Source: Actinoplanes sp. NBC_00393 (GTDB lineage: Bacteria; Actinomycetota; Actinomycetes; Mycobacteriales; Micromonosporaceae). From it: 64,000 nucleotides of DNA. The position numbers and the translations under genes were made by a program. The DNA is taken from contig NZ_CP107942.1 in the NCBI RefSeq assembly GCF_036053395.1, forward strand, positions 8,450,501-8,514,500, given 5' to 3'. The notes beneath the pieces were generated by a model, which did no database searches, had not been told where the DNA came from, and saw only the letters and a list, made by a program, of their open reading frames with translations. Positions 39,573-48,250 of the stretch are shown here, piece after piece (position 1 is the first letter of the stretch; each line of letters opens with the position of its first letter).

Positions 39573-40349
39573 ATGCGCATCGGAGCCCATGTCGACCCTG
39601 CTGACCCGCTGGCCGAGGCCGCTGCCCGCGGCGCGGAGGCGGTGCAGTTCTTCCTCACCGACCCACAGGGATACAAGACGCCCAAACCGCGCGAGGACGC
39701 GGAACAACTACGGGCGTCCGAGGTGGACATCTACATTCACGCGCCATACATCATCAATGTCGCCACGCTGAACAACCGGATCCGCATCCCCAGCCGCAAG
39801 CTGCTGATGGCGCACGCCAAGGCCGCCGCCGAGCTCGGCGCGAAAGGCCTGATCGTGCACGGTGGGCACGTCGGCGCCGGCGCCGACCTCGCCGCCGGGT
39901 TCGCAAACTGGAAAAAGGCATTTGAGTACGCGGAGAGCGACGGCGGACTGCCACTCCCAGTGCTGATCGAGAACACGGCCGGTGGTGACAACGCCTGTGC
40001 CCGGCGGTTCGATGCTCTCGCCCGCCTCTGGGAGGCCGTCGGGCCCTATGGCGCCGGGTTCTGCCTGGACACCTGCCATGCCTACGCCGGTGGGGAAGAC
40101 CTCGTCGGCATCGTCGACCGGGTCAAATCCATCACCGGGCGGATCGACCTGATCCACGCCAACGATTCGAAGGGTGGATTCGACTCCGGCCAGGACCGGC
40201 ACGACAACCTCGGGAGTGGGAAGATCGATCCCGAGTTGGTGGTGGCGGCGATCCGCGCCTCCGGGGCGCCGGCCATTGTGGAGACCCCGGGTGGCGTGGA
40301 GGGCCAGACCGCCGACATCGCCCTTCTGCGGGAGCGGGCGGGCAGCTGA
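39573..40349 (+). CDS. nfo: Deoxyribonuclease IV / AP endonuclease (Nfo-type TIM barrel)
   Basis: A 258-residue TIM-barrel endonuclease that cuts 5' of abasic sites in base excision repair. Metal-site motifs are IGAHVDPADPLAEA, LIVHGGHVGAGADL, VLIENTAGGDN, GFCLDTCHAYAGGEDL, DLIHANDSKGGFDSGQDRHD and PAIVETPGG. The start ATG follows TAGGCT by six bases with no ribosome site, so a leaderless message is likely. The downstream glycosyltransferase-like gene starts 22 bp after. Confidence 0.92.
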   Translation: MRIGAHVDPADPLAEAAARGAEAVQFFLTDPQGYKTPKPREDAEQLRASEVDIYIHAPYIINVATLNNRIRIPSRKLLMAHAKAAAELGAKGLIVHGGHVGAGADLAAGFANWKKAFEYAESDGGLPLPVLIENTAGGDNACARRFDALARLWEAVGPYGAGFCLDTCHAYAGGEDLVGIVDRVKSITGRIDLIHANDSKGGFDSGQDRHDNLGSGKIDPELVVAAIRASGAPAIVETPGGVEGQTADIALLRERAGS

Positions 40350-40371
40350 CGCCGAGCGGCACGGGAGGGTC

Positions 40372-42810
40372 ATGACCGAGCAGCCGAAACCGGCCCCACC
40401 TGGGCCGGCCAGCGGCCCGGACGGGTCGCGCTCACCGGCGCCCACCGCCACGGTTCCCGAGAAGAGCGGTTCGTCCCTGCCGCTCAGCGAGGTCGAGCGG
40501 AGTGCCCGCTTCGGGCAGGCCGCCGAGAAGGCACCGGACGATCACCCCGCCGCGCCCAAACGCCGGAGACGATTCGGCATCTTCGCTGCGAGGCGATCGC
40601 CGAGCACCACCACACCGTCTCCGGTCAGCAAGCCGGACACCGGCGCGGAGTCGGCTCCCGCTGCGCCGCCCGCTGCTCCACAACAGACCCGGCCCGCCGG
40701 CGCGCTTCCACGGCAGCGCAAGGCGCTGCCGACGACCCGACCGCCCGGCGCCCCGCCGGACCCGTGGACGGCCTTCGCCACCATCCCGGAGCAGTCACCC
40801 GGTCGCGTCCGGCGCGCTACTCGGACCGTGCGCCGGGCTCTGGTCCACGAGTACGCGCTCGTCATCTACGCCGGTTCGGTGCTGGCCGTCCTGATGACCT
40901 GGCCCACCCTGCGGTACCCGCTGCACACCCTCCCGCAGGACCTCGGCGACCCGGCCCGGCAGGCCTGGCAGATCTCCTGGGCCGGCCACATCCTCGCCAC
41001 CGATCCGATCCGGCTGTGGCACTCCAACGCCTACTACCCGGAAGCGCTCAGCTTCGGGTTCGGCGACAGTCTGCTCGGCTATGCGCCGTTCGCGCTGGTT
41101 GGTGACGGGCCGGCCGCTGCGGTGCTGCGATACAACCTGCTCTTCGTGGCCGCACACGCCCTGCTGGCGATCGGCGCCTACGCCCTGGTGCGCCAGCTCG
41201 GCGCCCGGCCGATCGGCGCATCGGTGGCGGCCGTCGCTTTTGCGTACGCGCCGTGGCGGCTCGCCCAGGAAGGGCACCTGGACGTCATCTCCGCCGGCGC
41301 CATCCCGCTCGCCCTGGCCATGCTGGCTCGCGGCCACGGCTACTCGATGCGGTACGGGTTCCGGCCAGCACGCCGTCACGCGGGCTGGGCCGCGGCCGGC
41401 TGGGCGGCGGCCACGTGGCAGATCAGTCTCGGCTTCTCGCTCGGTGTTCCCTTCGCCTATGTGCTCGCCATCATCCTGATCGTTCTGCTGGTCGCCTCGG
41501 TCGTGCACGGCGTGCGGCACAACGGCAAGACAGCGCTGCATCGCTTCCTGCGCGGCAAGCACGATTCACTGCTCGGCTGGCGCCTCGTCGCGACGGACAC
41601 GCTCGGGGCCACGATCTTCACCGGCGTCGCGCTGCTGATCGCCGTGCCGTATGCGTTGGTTCCGGATTCCAGCTCGCGCCTTCAAGAGATCCGGTTCTTC
41701 TCGCCACCGCTGCGCAGCCTGCTGATCGGGCCGGCCGAGTCACGCATCTGGGGCGCGTCCCACGTCGTGCCCCGGTCGACGCTCGGCTGGGCCGGCGAGA
41801 TGTCCCTGCTGCCGGGCTTCGCGCTCTACGCGCTCGCCCTGGCCGGCCTGATCTTCTCGGTCTGGCGGCTCCGGCACCGGCTCCTGCTGTTCCTGGGCCT
41901 GGTCGTCGCGGTCGTGCTGACCTTGGGTACGACGTTCTTCGGCGGCCGCTGGACCTACCTGCCGCTCTTCGGATCGTTCCCGGCCTCGTTCGACCTGCGC
42001 ATCCCCGGGCGCCTGATGCTCTGGGTGACGCTGATCCTGGCCATCCTCGCCGCGGGCGCGGTCGACGACTTCGTCCGCCGGGCCGAGCACCTGGCCGCCC
42101 AGCGGGTGCCACCCTGGCCCGGCCCCTGGATGCGGACGGCGATGCTGGCGCCGCTGGTCCTGGTCGCGCTGGAGGGCTGGAACGCGACGGCGCACCCGGT
42201 GGTGCCCCCGCAGCCCGCCGCGATGCGTACGGTCACCGGCCCCATGCTGGTGCTACCGACTGGCGAGCTCTCCGATCAGATGGTTCAGCTCTGGTCCACG
42301 TCCCGCTTCGAATCGATGGCCAACGGTGGCGGCACCTTCGCCGGTGCGCGGCAGAACGAATTGCGCAGCAAGGTTGCTTCGTTCCCGGACCAGGCGAGCA
42401 TCGAGTATTTGCGGTCCATCGGTGTCACCACGGTGGTGCTGCTTCGCAACGAGGTGGCCGGCACGCGGTGGGAACGCTCCGGTGAGATCCCGGTGGATGG
42501 GCTCGGTATCCAGCGGGAGGATCTGCCGGACGCGGTGGTGTTCCGGTTGCGTCCGGCGACGCCGTCGCCGCAGCCGTCGGATCCGAATGCGCCGCCGGGT
42601 CAGGTGCCCAGCCCGACGGTGAGCACCAGCCTTCCGTCCGGCTTGGGGACGGTGCCGCCCGGCTTGGGAACGGTGCCGCCTGGCTTGGGGACGGTGCCTG
42701 GCTTGGAAACGGTGCCGCCGAACTTGGGGACGGTGACGCCGACAACGCCGCCCGGCACCCTCGGCACGGTTACCACCGGCCAGCAGGGAAGCCTTGGCGT
42801 AGGCCCGTAG
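40372..42810 (+). CDS. Large polytopic GT-C-type membrane glycosyltransferase-like protein
   Basis: An 812-residue protein. A disordered cytoplasmic N-terminus (~1-160; Pro/Ala/Ser and an Arg-rich run KRRRRFGIFAARR) precedes about 11 membrane helices. The first outside loop has the likely catalytic region LPQDLGDPARQAWQISWAGH. Later loops have YAPWRLAQEGHLDVISAGAI and FFGGRWTYLPLFGSFPASFD. A soluble C-terminal domain (~620-740) and a tail of PPGLGTVPPGLGTVPGLETV-like repeats close the protein. The likely role is glycan transfer across the membrane. ATG 40372 has GGGAGGG upstream. A 38-bp minisatellite follows. Confidence 0.8.
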   Translation: MTEQPKPAPPGPASGPDGSRSPAPTATVPEKSGSSLPLSEVERSARFGQAAEKAPDDHPAAPKRRRRFGIFAARRSPSTTTPSPVSKPDTGAESAPAAPPAAPQQTRPAGALPRQRKALPTTRPPGAPPDPWTAFATIPEQSPGRVRRATRTVRRALVHEYALVIYAGSVLAVLMTWPTLRYPLHTLPQDLGDPARQAWQISWAGHILATDPIRLWHSNAYYPEALSFGFGDSLLGYAPFALVGDGPAAAVLRYNLLFVAAHALLAIGAYALVRQLGARPIGASVAAVAFAYAPWRLAQEGHLDVISAGAIPLALAMLARGHGYSMRYGFRPARRHAGWAAAGWAAATWQISLGFSLGVPFAYVLAIILIVLLVASVVHGVRHNGKTALHRFLRGKHDSLLGWRLVATDTLGATIFTGVALLIAVPYALVPDSSSRLQEIRFFSPPLRSLLIGPAESRIWGASHVVPRSTLGWAGEMSLLPGFALYALALAGLIFSVWRLRHRLLLFLGLVVAVVLTLGTTFFGGRWTYLPLFGSFPASFDLRIPGRLMLWVTLILAILAAGAVDDFVRRAEHLAAQRVPPWPGPWMRTAMLAPLVLVALEGWNATAHPVVPPQPAAMRTVTGPMLVLPTGELSDQMVQLWSTSRFESMANGGGTFAGARQNELRSKVASFPDQASIEYLRSIGVTTVVLLRNEVAGTRWERSGEIPVDGLGIQREDLPDAVVFRLRPATPSPQPSDPNAPPGQVPSPTVSTSLPSGLGTVPPGLGTVPPGLGTVPGLETVPPNLGTVTPTTPPGTLGTVTTGQQGSLGVGP
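42630..42790 (+). repeat. Repeats encoding the PPGLGTV tail
   Basis: Successive units GLGTVPP, GLGTVPP, GLGTV, GLETVPP and NLGTVTP end the membrane protein. The DNA unit is about 24 bp (GGCTTGGGGACGGTGCCGCC and variants). Confidence 0.75.
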
Positions 42811-43153
42811 TGGCGTGCATGCATGGCCGCTTCAAGGCCGGACCCCACACCTCACCGGACCCGGTAGGGCCCGCTTGCGGCTTGGGGGCTGAGGGCTGGG
42901 GGCCGGCTGGGGCCTGAGGTCGGCTGGGGCCTGAGGCCGGCCGGCTGGGGCCTGAGGTCGGCTGGGGCCTGAGGCCGGCCGGCTGGGGCCTGAGGTCGGC
43001 TGGGGCCTGAGGCCGGCCGGCTGGGGGCTGAGGGCTGGCTGAGGGCTGAGGCCTGAGGACGACGAGCAAGCCCGGCCCAGGGCTGAGCCGAACCGAGCCG
43101 GGCAGCTCGGGGCCGAGCTGAGACGGGGGTGGGTGGGAGCTGAGCCAGGGTGC
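42811..43153. other. 343-bp intergenic gap between convergent membrane-protein genes
   Basis: Most of the gap is repeats (42903-43060). The rest has GAGGGCTG- and GAGCCG-rich low complexity. No gene and no clear terminator with a T-tract is visible. Confidence 0.7.
42903..43020. repeat. 38-bp perfect tandem repeats
   Basis: Three identical 38-bp units begin at 42903, 42941 and 42979, with a fourth partial one at 43017. Each unit is itself two nearly equal halves built on CGGCTGGGGCCTGAGG. Perfect identity points to very recent expansion. Confidence 0.9.
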
Positions 43154-44695
43154 TCAGGCCTTGACGGCGACGGGCGGCTCGGGGGCGGTGGGCGGCTCGG
43201 CAGTGGTTGGCGGCTCGGTGACGGCGGCCTCCTTGGAGGGGCCGACGCCGAACATGCGGCGGAAGCCGGTGACCCAGCCGGCCTCTGGGCCGTCGAGGGG
43301 GCCCGCATCCGGGTCGGCGCCGTCGTAGGACTGCCGGACCACGTCCAGCTCGGGGCGCCAGACCTCGCGCGCCACCAGGTAGAAGAGCAGGGCGACGGTC
43401 ACGAACCTGGCCGTTGACGCCAGCACGAAAGTGCCCTCTGGGATGACGGTCTTGCCGCCCGCGCCGATGAGCTCGGCGTAGAAGGCCGCGAGGTAGCCGA
43501 CCTCGGCGACCGTCCACGCGATGATCGCGCCCCACTTCGGGCGGGCCAGCACGATGAGCGGGAGGAGCCAGAGCACGTACTGCTGCGACCACACCTTGCT
43601 GAACAGCAGGAACGCGGCCACCACCAGGAAGGCCAGCTGGGAGATGCGGGGGCGGCGCGGTGCGAGCAGGCCGAGGAGCAGGATGCCCAGGCAGGCGAGG
43701 GCGAACAACGCGTACGAAAGAAGGTTGAGTGTTGGAATGTGGTTGCTCAACCACTGGAACGGGCCCTGGTCACCGTCGGCGCCGGTGTTCCATTTTCCGT
43801 CCAGGTAGCGCCCGATGTACCAGAACGTCCCCCAGTCGATGGGCCGCTCCGAGTTGAGCCGGAAGAACCGCAGCCAACTCTCGTGATGCCAGTAGTAGAC
43901 CGGGAAGTTGACCACGGCCCAGGTCGCGGCGCTCGCCACGAATGCGCTGAAGAACGGTCGTAGCCGGCCGGTGCGCAGGGCGAGGACCAGGATCGGCCCG
44001 AGGATGAAGATCGGCCAGAGTTTCGCGGCCGCGCCCAACCCGAGGAAGATGCCCGCCCACACCGGCTTGCGCTGGACCCACAGGTAGAGGCCGATCGCGG
44101 CGAGCCCGATCGCCAGGAAGTCCCAGTTGATCGTGGCGGTGAGCAGGACGATCGGCGACACCGCGAAGATCGCCGCGTCCCAGGGCCGGCGGCGCCGCAG
44201 CGCGAGGATGGCCGCGACCGTGGCGACCGCGAAGAGCGAGAGCACCAGGGCGTTGGCGTTGTAGAACCAGCTGCCCTGGTTGATGTCCGGGTGGCTTTCC
44301 CCGTACGCATGCACCGGCAGCCCGAGCGCACCCATGAAGTATCCGGTGACCACCGGATATTCGACCGGATGGTCGACGTAAGGCACTTTGCCCTCGTTGA
44401 TGCCCTCGGCGAAGTAGAGCGCGAGCACGTCGGTGTAGCAGTACCGCGTGTACTGGGCGTTCTTCTGCCAGTTCCCGTCCATGCAGGGTGACTTCTGCAC
44501 CCAGGAGAGCGCCAGGACCAGGCAGGTCAGCGCGAGCACGATCCGTGGGGCGGTCCAGAACCGGCCGGTTCGCTTCTCCGGCGGCACGGCGTGCGAGCCG
44601 AGTGGCCCGCCGATGAACTGGGACAGTCCCCGCACGAAACCGTCCTCGGTCGCCTGCGAGACGTCGGGCCGGTCGGTGGACGGTTGCGCGCTCAT
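43154..44695 (-). CDS. GT87-like polytopic membrane protein (Rv0051-type)
   Basis: A 513-residue protein with about 11-12 membrane helices. It has the loop QKSPCMDGNWQKNAQYTRYC, then GINEGKVPYVDHPVEYPVVT, the family motif GLGAAAKLWPIFILGPILVL, and WYIGRYLDGKWNTGADG. The C-terminal tail is Pro/Glu/Thr-rich and cytoplasmic. It matches the membrane protein next to ponA1 in mycobacteria (Rv0051) in type and position. The role is presumably mannosyl transfer to an envelope glycan. A strong terminator separates it from the PBP gene on the same strand. ATG 44695 has no ribosome site. Confidence 0.85.
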   Translation of the reverse strand: MSAQPSTDRPDVSQATEDGFVRGLSQFIGGPLGSHAVPPEKRTGRFWTAPRIVLALTCLVLALSWVQKSPCMDGNWQKNAQYTRYCYTDVLALYFAEGINEGKVPYVDHPVEYPVVTGYFMGALGLPVHAYGESHPDINQGSWFYNANALVLSLFAVATVAAILALRRRRPWDAAIFAVSPIVLLTATINWDFLAIGLAAIGLYLWVQRKPVWAGIFLGLGAAAKLWPIFILGPILVLALRTGRLRPFFSAFVASAATWAVVNFPVYYWHHESWLRFFRLNSERPIDWGTFWYIGRYLDGKWNTGADGDQGPFQWLSNHIPTLNLLSYALFALACLGILLLGLLAPRRPRISQLAFLVVAAFLLFSKVWSQQYVLWLLPLIVLARPKWGAIIAWTVAEVGYLAAFYAELIGAGGKTVIPEGTFVLASTARFVTVALLFYLVAREVWRPELDVVRQSYDGADPDAGPLDGPEAGWVTGFRRMFGVGPSKEAAVTEPPTTAEPPTAPEPPVAVKA

Positions 44696-44776
44696 GACTT
44701 GGCATCATGCCCCATCCGGCGTCTTCAGCGGGGACAGGCCACGGTGCGAAACCGATCTTCACAGGACAGTGCGAAA

Positions 44777-44813
44777 AAGCGGCGCCCACCTCGAGTCGAG
44801 GTGGGCGCCGCTT
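44777..44813 (-). terminator. Intrinsic terminator downstream of the PBP gene
   Basis: AAGCGGCGCCCACCTCGA and its exact complement form an 18-bp inverted repeat with a single central base, so a 16-bp stem with a 5-base loop. On the minus strand it runs into CTTTTTCGC. It is the strongest hairpin in the window and lies 18 bases past the PBP stop. Confidence 0.92.
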
Positions 44814-44830
44814 CATGAGTTCAGCGGGCG

Positions 44831-47488
44831 TCAATCGCCGTCGTCGTTGTCGCCCTGACCAGGACCCTGGTTGTTGTTGCCGCCCTGGTTGTTGTTGCCG
44901 CCCTGGTTGTTGTTACCGCCCTGGTTGTTGTTGCCACCCTGATTGCCGCCCTGGTTGTTCACTTCCTGGCAGATCTGCAGTTGCGGCGCGTTCTGGCAGA
45001 GGGCGAGCAGGTTGGGGTCGACCTGCGGCTGCTGCGGGGGCTCGATGCCGTTGCCCATGGCCGCCGGGTCACCGGTCTTGATCCGCTCCGGGAACCGTTC
45101 GACGTCCCAGTCGAGTTCCTCGGTCACGGTGTTGATGAACTCTTTCCAGATGTCAGCCGGCGTGCCGGAACCGAACATGTCCCGGTTGCCGTCCTTCAGC
45201 TGGACCTTGTCCTTGGCGCCACCCACCCAGACGGTCGCGGCCAACTGCGGGATGCCACCGACGTACCAGGTGTCACCGTTGCCGTCGCCGAACTCCCAGG
45301 TACCACTCTTGGAGACGGCGGGCCGGCCGTTACGCAGGGTGTTGCCCTGGTCGCCCGGGATCTGGCCCATGACTCCGAGGAGGTTCGAGGTTTCCGCAGC
45401 AGGGAAGACCTGGGTGCCCTTGGTCTTCGCGCTCTTCCAGGCCACGTACTTACCGGTGGTCGGGTCGAGCCGCTTCACCGTCTTGATGAAGTGGGCGTTC
45501 TGCCGAACACCGCCGTTGAGGATGGTGGCGACACCGGCCGCGTGCTCCAGCGGGATGACTCGGAACTGCCCGAACGCGACCTCGTTCGAGAAGTTCGCCT
45601 TCCAGGTGGCTTCCTTGGTGGTGGTGAAGTCGATCATCTTGCCGGACGGGTACTTCTTCGAGCCGTTGGTCCACATGTGCTCGACGCCGGCGGCCTTGGC
45701 GGCCGCGATGACGTTCTCGTGCCCGATCTTGTCGGCGATCCAGTAGAACGGGAAGTTGTACGACTTGATCGTCGCCCGCTCCAGCTGGCAGTACTCGATA
45801 TCCCCGCTGCCTCTACAGACGTTCGCGTCCTCGGCGCCGGCGTTACTGATCTCGTCGCGGCCTTCGGGCTTCAGGTTGCCGTTCCAGCGAGAATCGAAGG
45901 AGAGGCCCTTCTGGAGGCCGGCCATCAGCGTGTAGATCTTGAACGTCGAGCCGGGCGACTGACCGCCCCACTCCACGATGCCCTTGCCGTCGCCGGACAG
46001 ATAGCCGCCGTAGTCGGTGCCGTTGGGGTCGTCGCCACCGTAGTAGCCGAGCACCTCACCGGTCTTCGGGTCGATACCAATGACCGCGGCCTGGTAGCTC
46101 TTCGGCTTGTTCTTCATCGGCGAGCTGTCGCTCTTGCGCGAACCGGCCTTCTCGGCCGCCTTCTGCACCTCGGGGTTGATCGTGGTGACGATCTGGAGGC
46201 CACCCTTTGTGATGTCGTCCTCGGTGACGCCCATCTGCTTCAGTTCGTAGTCCACATGCCGCATGATCATCCCGACCGGCTTGCCGTCGGCGCAGGTCTT
46301 GCACTTCGTGCTCTTAGCCTTGGCCTCCGGATACTTACGGGCGGCGTACTGCTCGGGGGTGATCCACTTCTCCTCGAGCATGTTCTTGAGGGTGTACTCC
46401 CAGCGCGCCTTGGCGTCCACGAGGTTCACCGTCGGGTCGTAGCCCGCATGTGTCGCCGTCTTGTAGGGCTGCTTGATGATCGAGGCGATCACCGCGGCCT
46501 CGTAGACGTTGATCTCGTTCTTGCTGCCCTTGATCACCGATTTGCCGAAGTAGCCGTTCGCGGCCGCCTCGACACCGAGCCGCCCCTGCCCGAGATCGAT
46601 GTAGTTCAAGTAGAGACCCATGATCTCGTCCTTGTCGTACTTCGACTCGAGCTTGCGGGCGATGACCGCCTCACGCAGCTTCCGGCTGTAGCTGATCTCT
46701 TTCAGGTCAGCGACGTGCCGGGCGTACTGCTGGGTGATCGTCGAGGCACCCTGCTTGTCGCCACCGGTAAAGTTGTTCCACGCGGCACGGGCGATGCCCT
46801 TCATATCGATACCGCTGTGCCGGTAGAAGTTCTTGTCCTCGGCACCAGCGACGGCCTTCTGCATCACGTCGCTGATGTTCTGGTAGGGGACGTTGATGCG
46901 CGGCTCCCCCTCCCGCGCCAGCACCTGGTTCTTGGCGTTGTAGATGACGTTCATCTGCGCCTCCGCCTCCGGCGTGGGCAGTTCGACGTCATCGAAGAAG
47001 TAGGTGCCGCCGACGATGCCGACGCCGAGCATGATGACCAGCACAGCAGCGGCCGCGGTGAGGATGTTGGCCCGGCGGTACTTCTTGTCCGCCTTGCTCC
47101 GGCCCTTACCCCCGCCCAGCCCGCCACCGCCAGGGCCGCCCGGACCGCCGGGACCACCCGGACCTCCCGGGCCACCCGGACCTCCGGGGCCACCCGGCGG
47201 CACCGGACGGACGGCCGCGCGGGCCACCGAGGCACGCCCACCCGACGGTGGCGCCACCGCGGCTGCGGCACGGGCCGCGCCCGCACCGACGGATGCCCGC
47301 CCGGCTGAGGCGCCGCCCACAGACGCACGCCCGGCCGAGCCGGGTACGGAGGCGGCACCGGACGGACGCCGGTACGCGTCCGGAGCCGGCCGGCCCCCGT
47401 ATGGCTCGTCGTCAGGCGTGGAAGCAGCGGACGGCCCGGGCACTCGGGCCCGGGCTCGTGCGGACTGCGGATCGCCGTACGCGTTCAT
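44831..47488 (-). CDS. ponA: Class A penicillin-binding protein (PonA1-type)
   Basis: An 885-residue bifunctional peptidoglycan synthase. A disordered cytoplasmic head (Ala/Arg/Ser repeats, then seven or so GGP units) leads to one membrane helix (ILTAAAAVLVIMLGVGIVGG). The GT51 transglycosylase domain has AVAGAEDKNFYRHSGIDMKG and DKQGASTITQQYARHV. The transpeptidase domain has the nucleophile motif SPGSTFKIYT, SYNFPFYW for SxN, and SKSGTWEFGD for KTG. The tail is NNNQGG repeats ending in DDGD. The gene order PBP, DUF5318, padR, ino1 is the one seen in mycobacteria. ATG 47488 was chosen over an upstream ATG at 47554. Confidence 0.93.
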   Translation of the reverse strand: MNAYGDPQSARARARVPGPSAASTPDDEPYGGRPAPDAYRRPSGAASVPGSAGRASVGGASAGRASVGAGAARAAAAVAPPSGGRASVARAAVRPVPPGGPGGPGGPGGPGGPGGPGGPGGGGLGGGKGRSKADKKYRRANILTAAAAVLVIMLGVGIVGGTYFFDDVELPTPEAEAQMNVIYNAKNQVLAREGEPRINVPYQNISDVMQKAVAGAEDKNFYRHSGIDMKGIARAAWNNFTGGDKQGASTITQQYARHVADLKEISYSRKLREAVIARKLESKYDKDEIMGLYLNYIDLGQGRLGVEAAANGYFGKSVIKGSKNEINVYEAAVIASIIKQPYKTATHAGYDPTVNLVDAKARWEYTLKNMLEEKWITPEQYAARKYPEAKAKSTKCKTCADGKPVGMIMRHVDYELKQMGVTEDDITKGGLQIVTTINPEVQKAAEKAGSRKSDSSPMKNKPKSYQAAVIGIDPKTGEVLGYYGGDDPNGTDYGGYLSGDGKGIVEWGGQSPGSTFKIYTLMAGLQKGLSFDSRWNGNLKPEGRDEISNAGAEDANVCRGSGDIEYCQLERATIKSYNFPFYWIADKIGHENVIAAAKAAGVEHMWTNGSKKYPSGKMIDFTTTKEATWKANFSNEVAFGQFRVIPLEHAAGVATILNGGVRQNAHFIKTVKRLDPTTGKYVAWKSAKTKGTQVFPAAETSNLLGVMGQIPGDQGNTLRNGRPAVSKSGTWEFGDGNGDTWYVGGIPQLAATVWVGGAKDKVQLKDGNRDMFGSGTPADIWKEFINTVTEELDWDVERFPERIKTGDPAAMGNGIEPPQQPQVDPNLLALCQNAPQLQICQEVNNQGGNQGGNNNQGGNNNQGGNNNQGGNNNQGPGQGDNDDGD

Positions 47489-47666
47489 TTCTTCACACCT
47501 ACCGGTCGCGGGGGCGCGGGCGGGCGGCCGGATGCCGTTCCGTTGAAGCGCCACGAGCGGACGTTTTCGGCTGCGCCCCGCGCAACCGCCTTGTCAAAAG
47601 ACCGAGATGAGCAATGGCTGCCCTCATCAGTCACAATCCTGTACACGTTAGCGAGATCGATCGGGT

Positions 47667-48089
47667 TCACCGTCGGACCTCCCCGCGGTGTGACACGGAA
47701 CCCGCCACTGAGTCCTCAGCGGAGAGGCCGTCGCGGCCGAGCACATAGCGCTCGATCAAGTGGTTCCACGCGCAGGAGCGGCAGACCTCCACCACGAAGA
47801 CCTGAAACTCACGGAGCGTCATCGCCAGCACCGGCAGCTCAGCCAGCTTCCTGGCCTGTCCGGCGGACTGTTTCAGCTCCTCGCCATACACGTAGTGCAC
47901 CAGCGTCAGGTTGTCCCGGCGGCAGATCGGACAGCGCTCGTCGGTCGGCTCGCCGTGGAAGGTCGCCGCGTTTCTCAAGTAAGGAGACGCGTCGCACACT
48001 TCGAGCGTGCCGATTCGGCCGTTCCGAACGTCACGCAGAACCGCCCGCCTCTGTAGCGAGTAGTCGACGATCTGCCGCTGCGTGCGCAT
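47667..48089 (-). CDS. DUF5318 family protein
   Basis: A 140-residue protein of the actinobacterial DUF5318 family, with the zinc pairs CPICRRDNLTL and CRSCAWNHLIERY. The N-terminus is RTQRQIVDYSLQRRAVLRDV. The function is unknown; the gene stands between padR/ino1 and ponA in many actinobacteria, which hints at a role near cell-wall synthesis. ATG 48089 follows TACTCT by seven bases with no ribosome site, so it is likely leaderless. Confidence 0.85.
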   Translation of the reverse strand: MRTQRQIVDYSLQRRAVLRDVRNGRIGTLEVCDASPYLRNAATFHGEPTDERCPICRRDNLTLVHYVYGEELKQSAGQARKLAELPVLAMTLREFQVFVVEVCRSCAWNHLIERYVLGRDGLSAEDSVAGSVSHRGEVRR

Positions 48090-48201
48090 GGCGAGAAGAG
48101 TACGCGGTCAGCGCGAGCCCGGCGATAGTCATCACGGAGCGTGGCGTGGCGACTCCGGAGCATGTCCGAGTTGCGCACCGGCGTACGCCGATCTACGGTT
48201 G

Positions 48202-48224
48202 CGATGTATCGGGCCGATACATCG
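48202..48224. promoter_or_regulatory. PadR operator: perfect 11+1+11 inverted repeat
   Basis: CGATGTATCGG, one central G, then CCGATACATCG. It contains the ATGT...ACAT core recognised by PadR-type repressors and lies 27 bp ahead of the padR GTG. Autoregulation, and control of ino1 downstream, are the natural reading. Confidence 0.85.
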
Positions 48225-48250
48225 GGACAACGTTCAGTAGAGGAGGGCCG

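Noticed and set aside
42903..43020. Possible CRISPR or attachment-site repeats
   Set aside because: The 38-bp units are contiguous with no spacers, and no integrase or phage gene is near.
42852..43754. 300-codon minus-strand frame over the 38-bp repeats
   Set aside because: It runs from non-coding repeats into the middle of the Rv0051-like gene in a wrong frame.
47543..48250. Upstream extension of the padR frame to 47543
   Set aside because: The added part has random composition, overlaps the DUF5318 gene and includes the operator; GTG 48251 with AGGAGG is the credible start.
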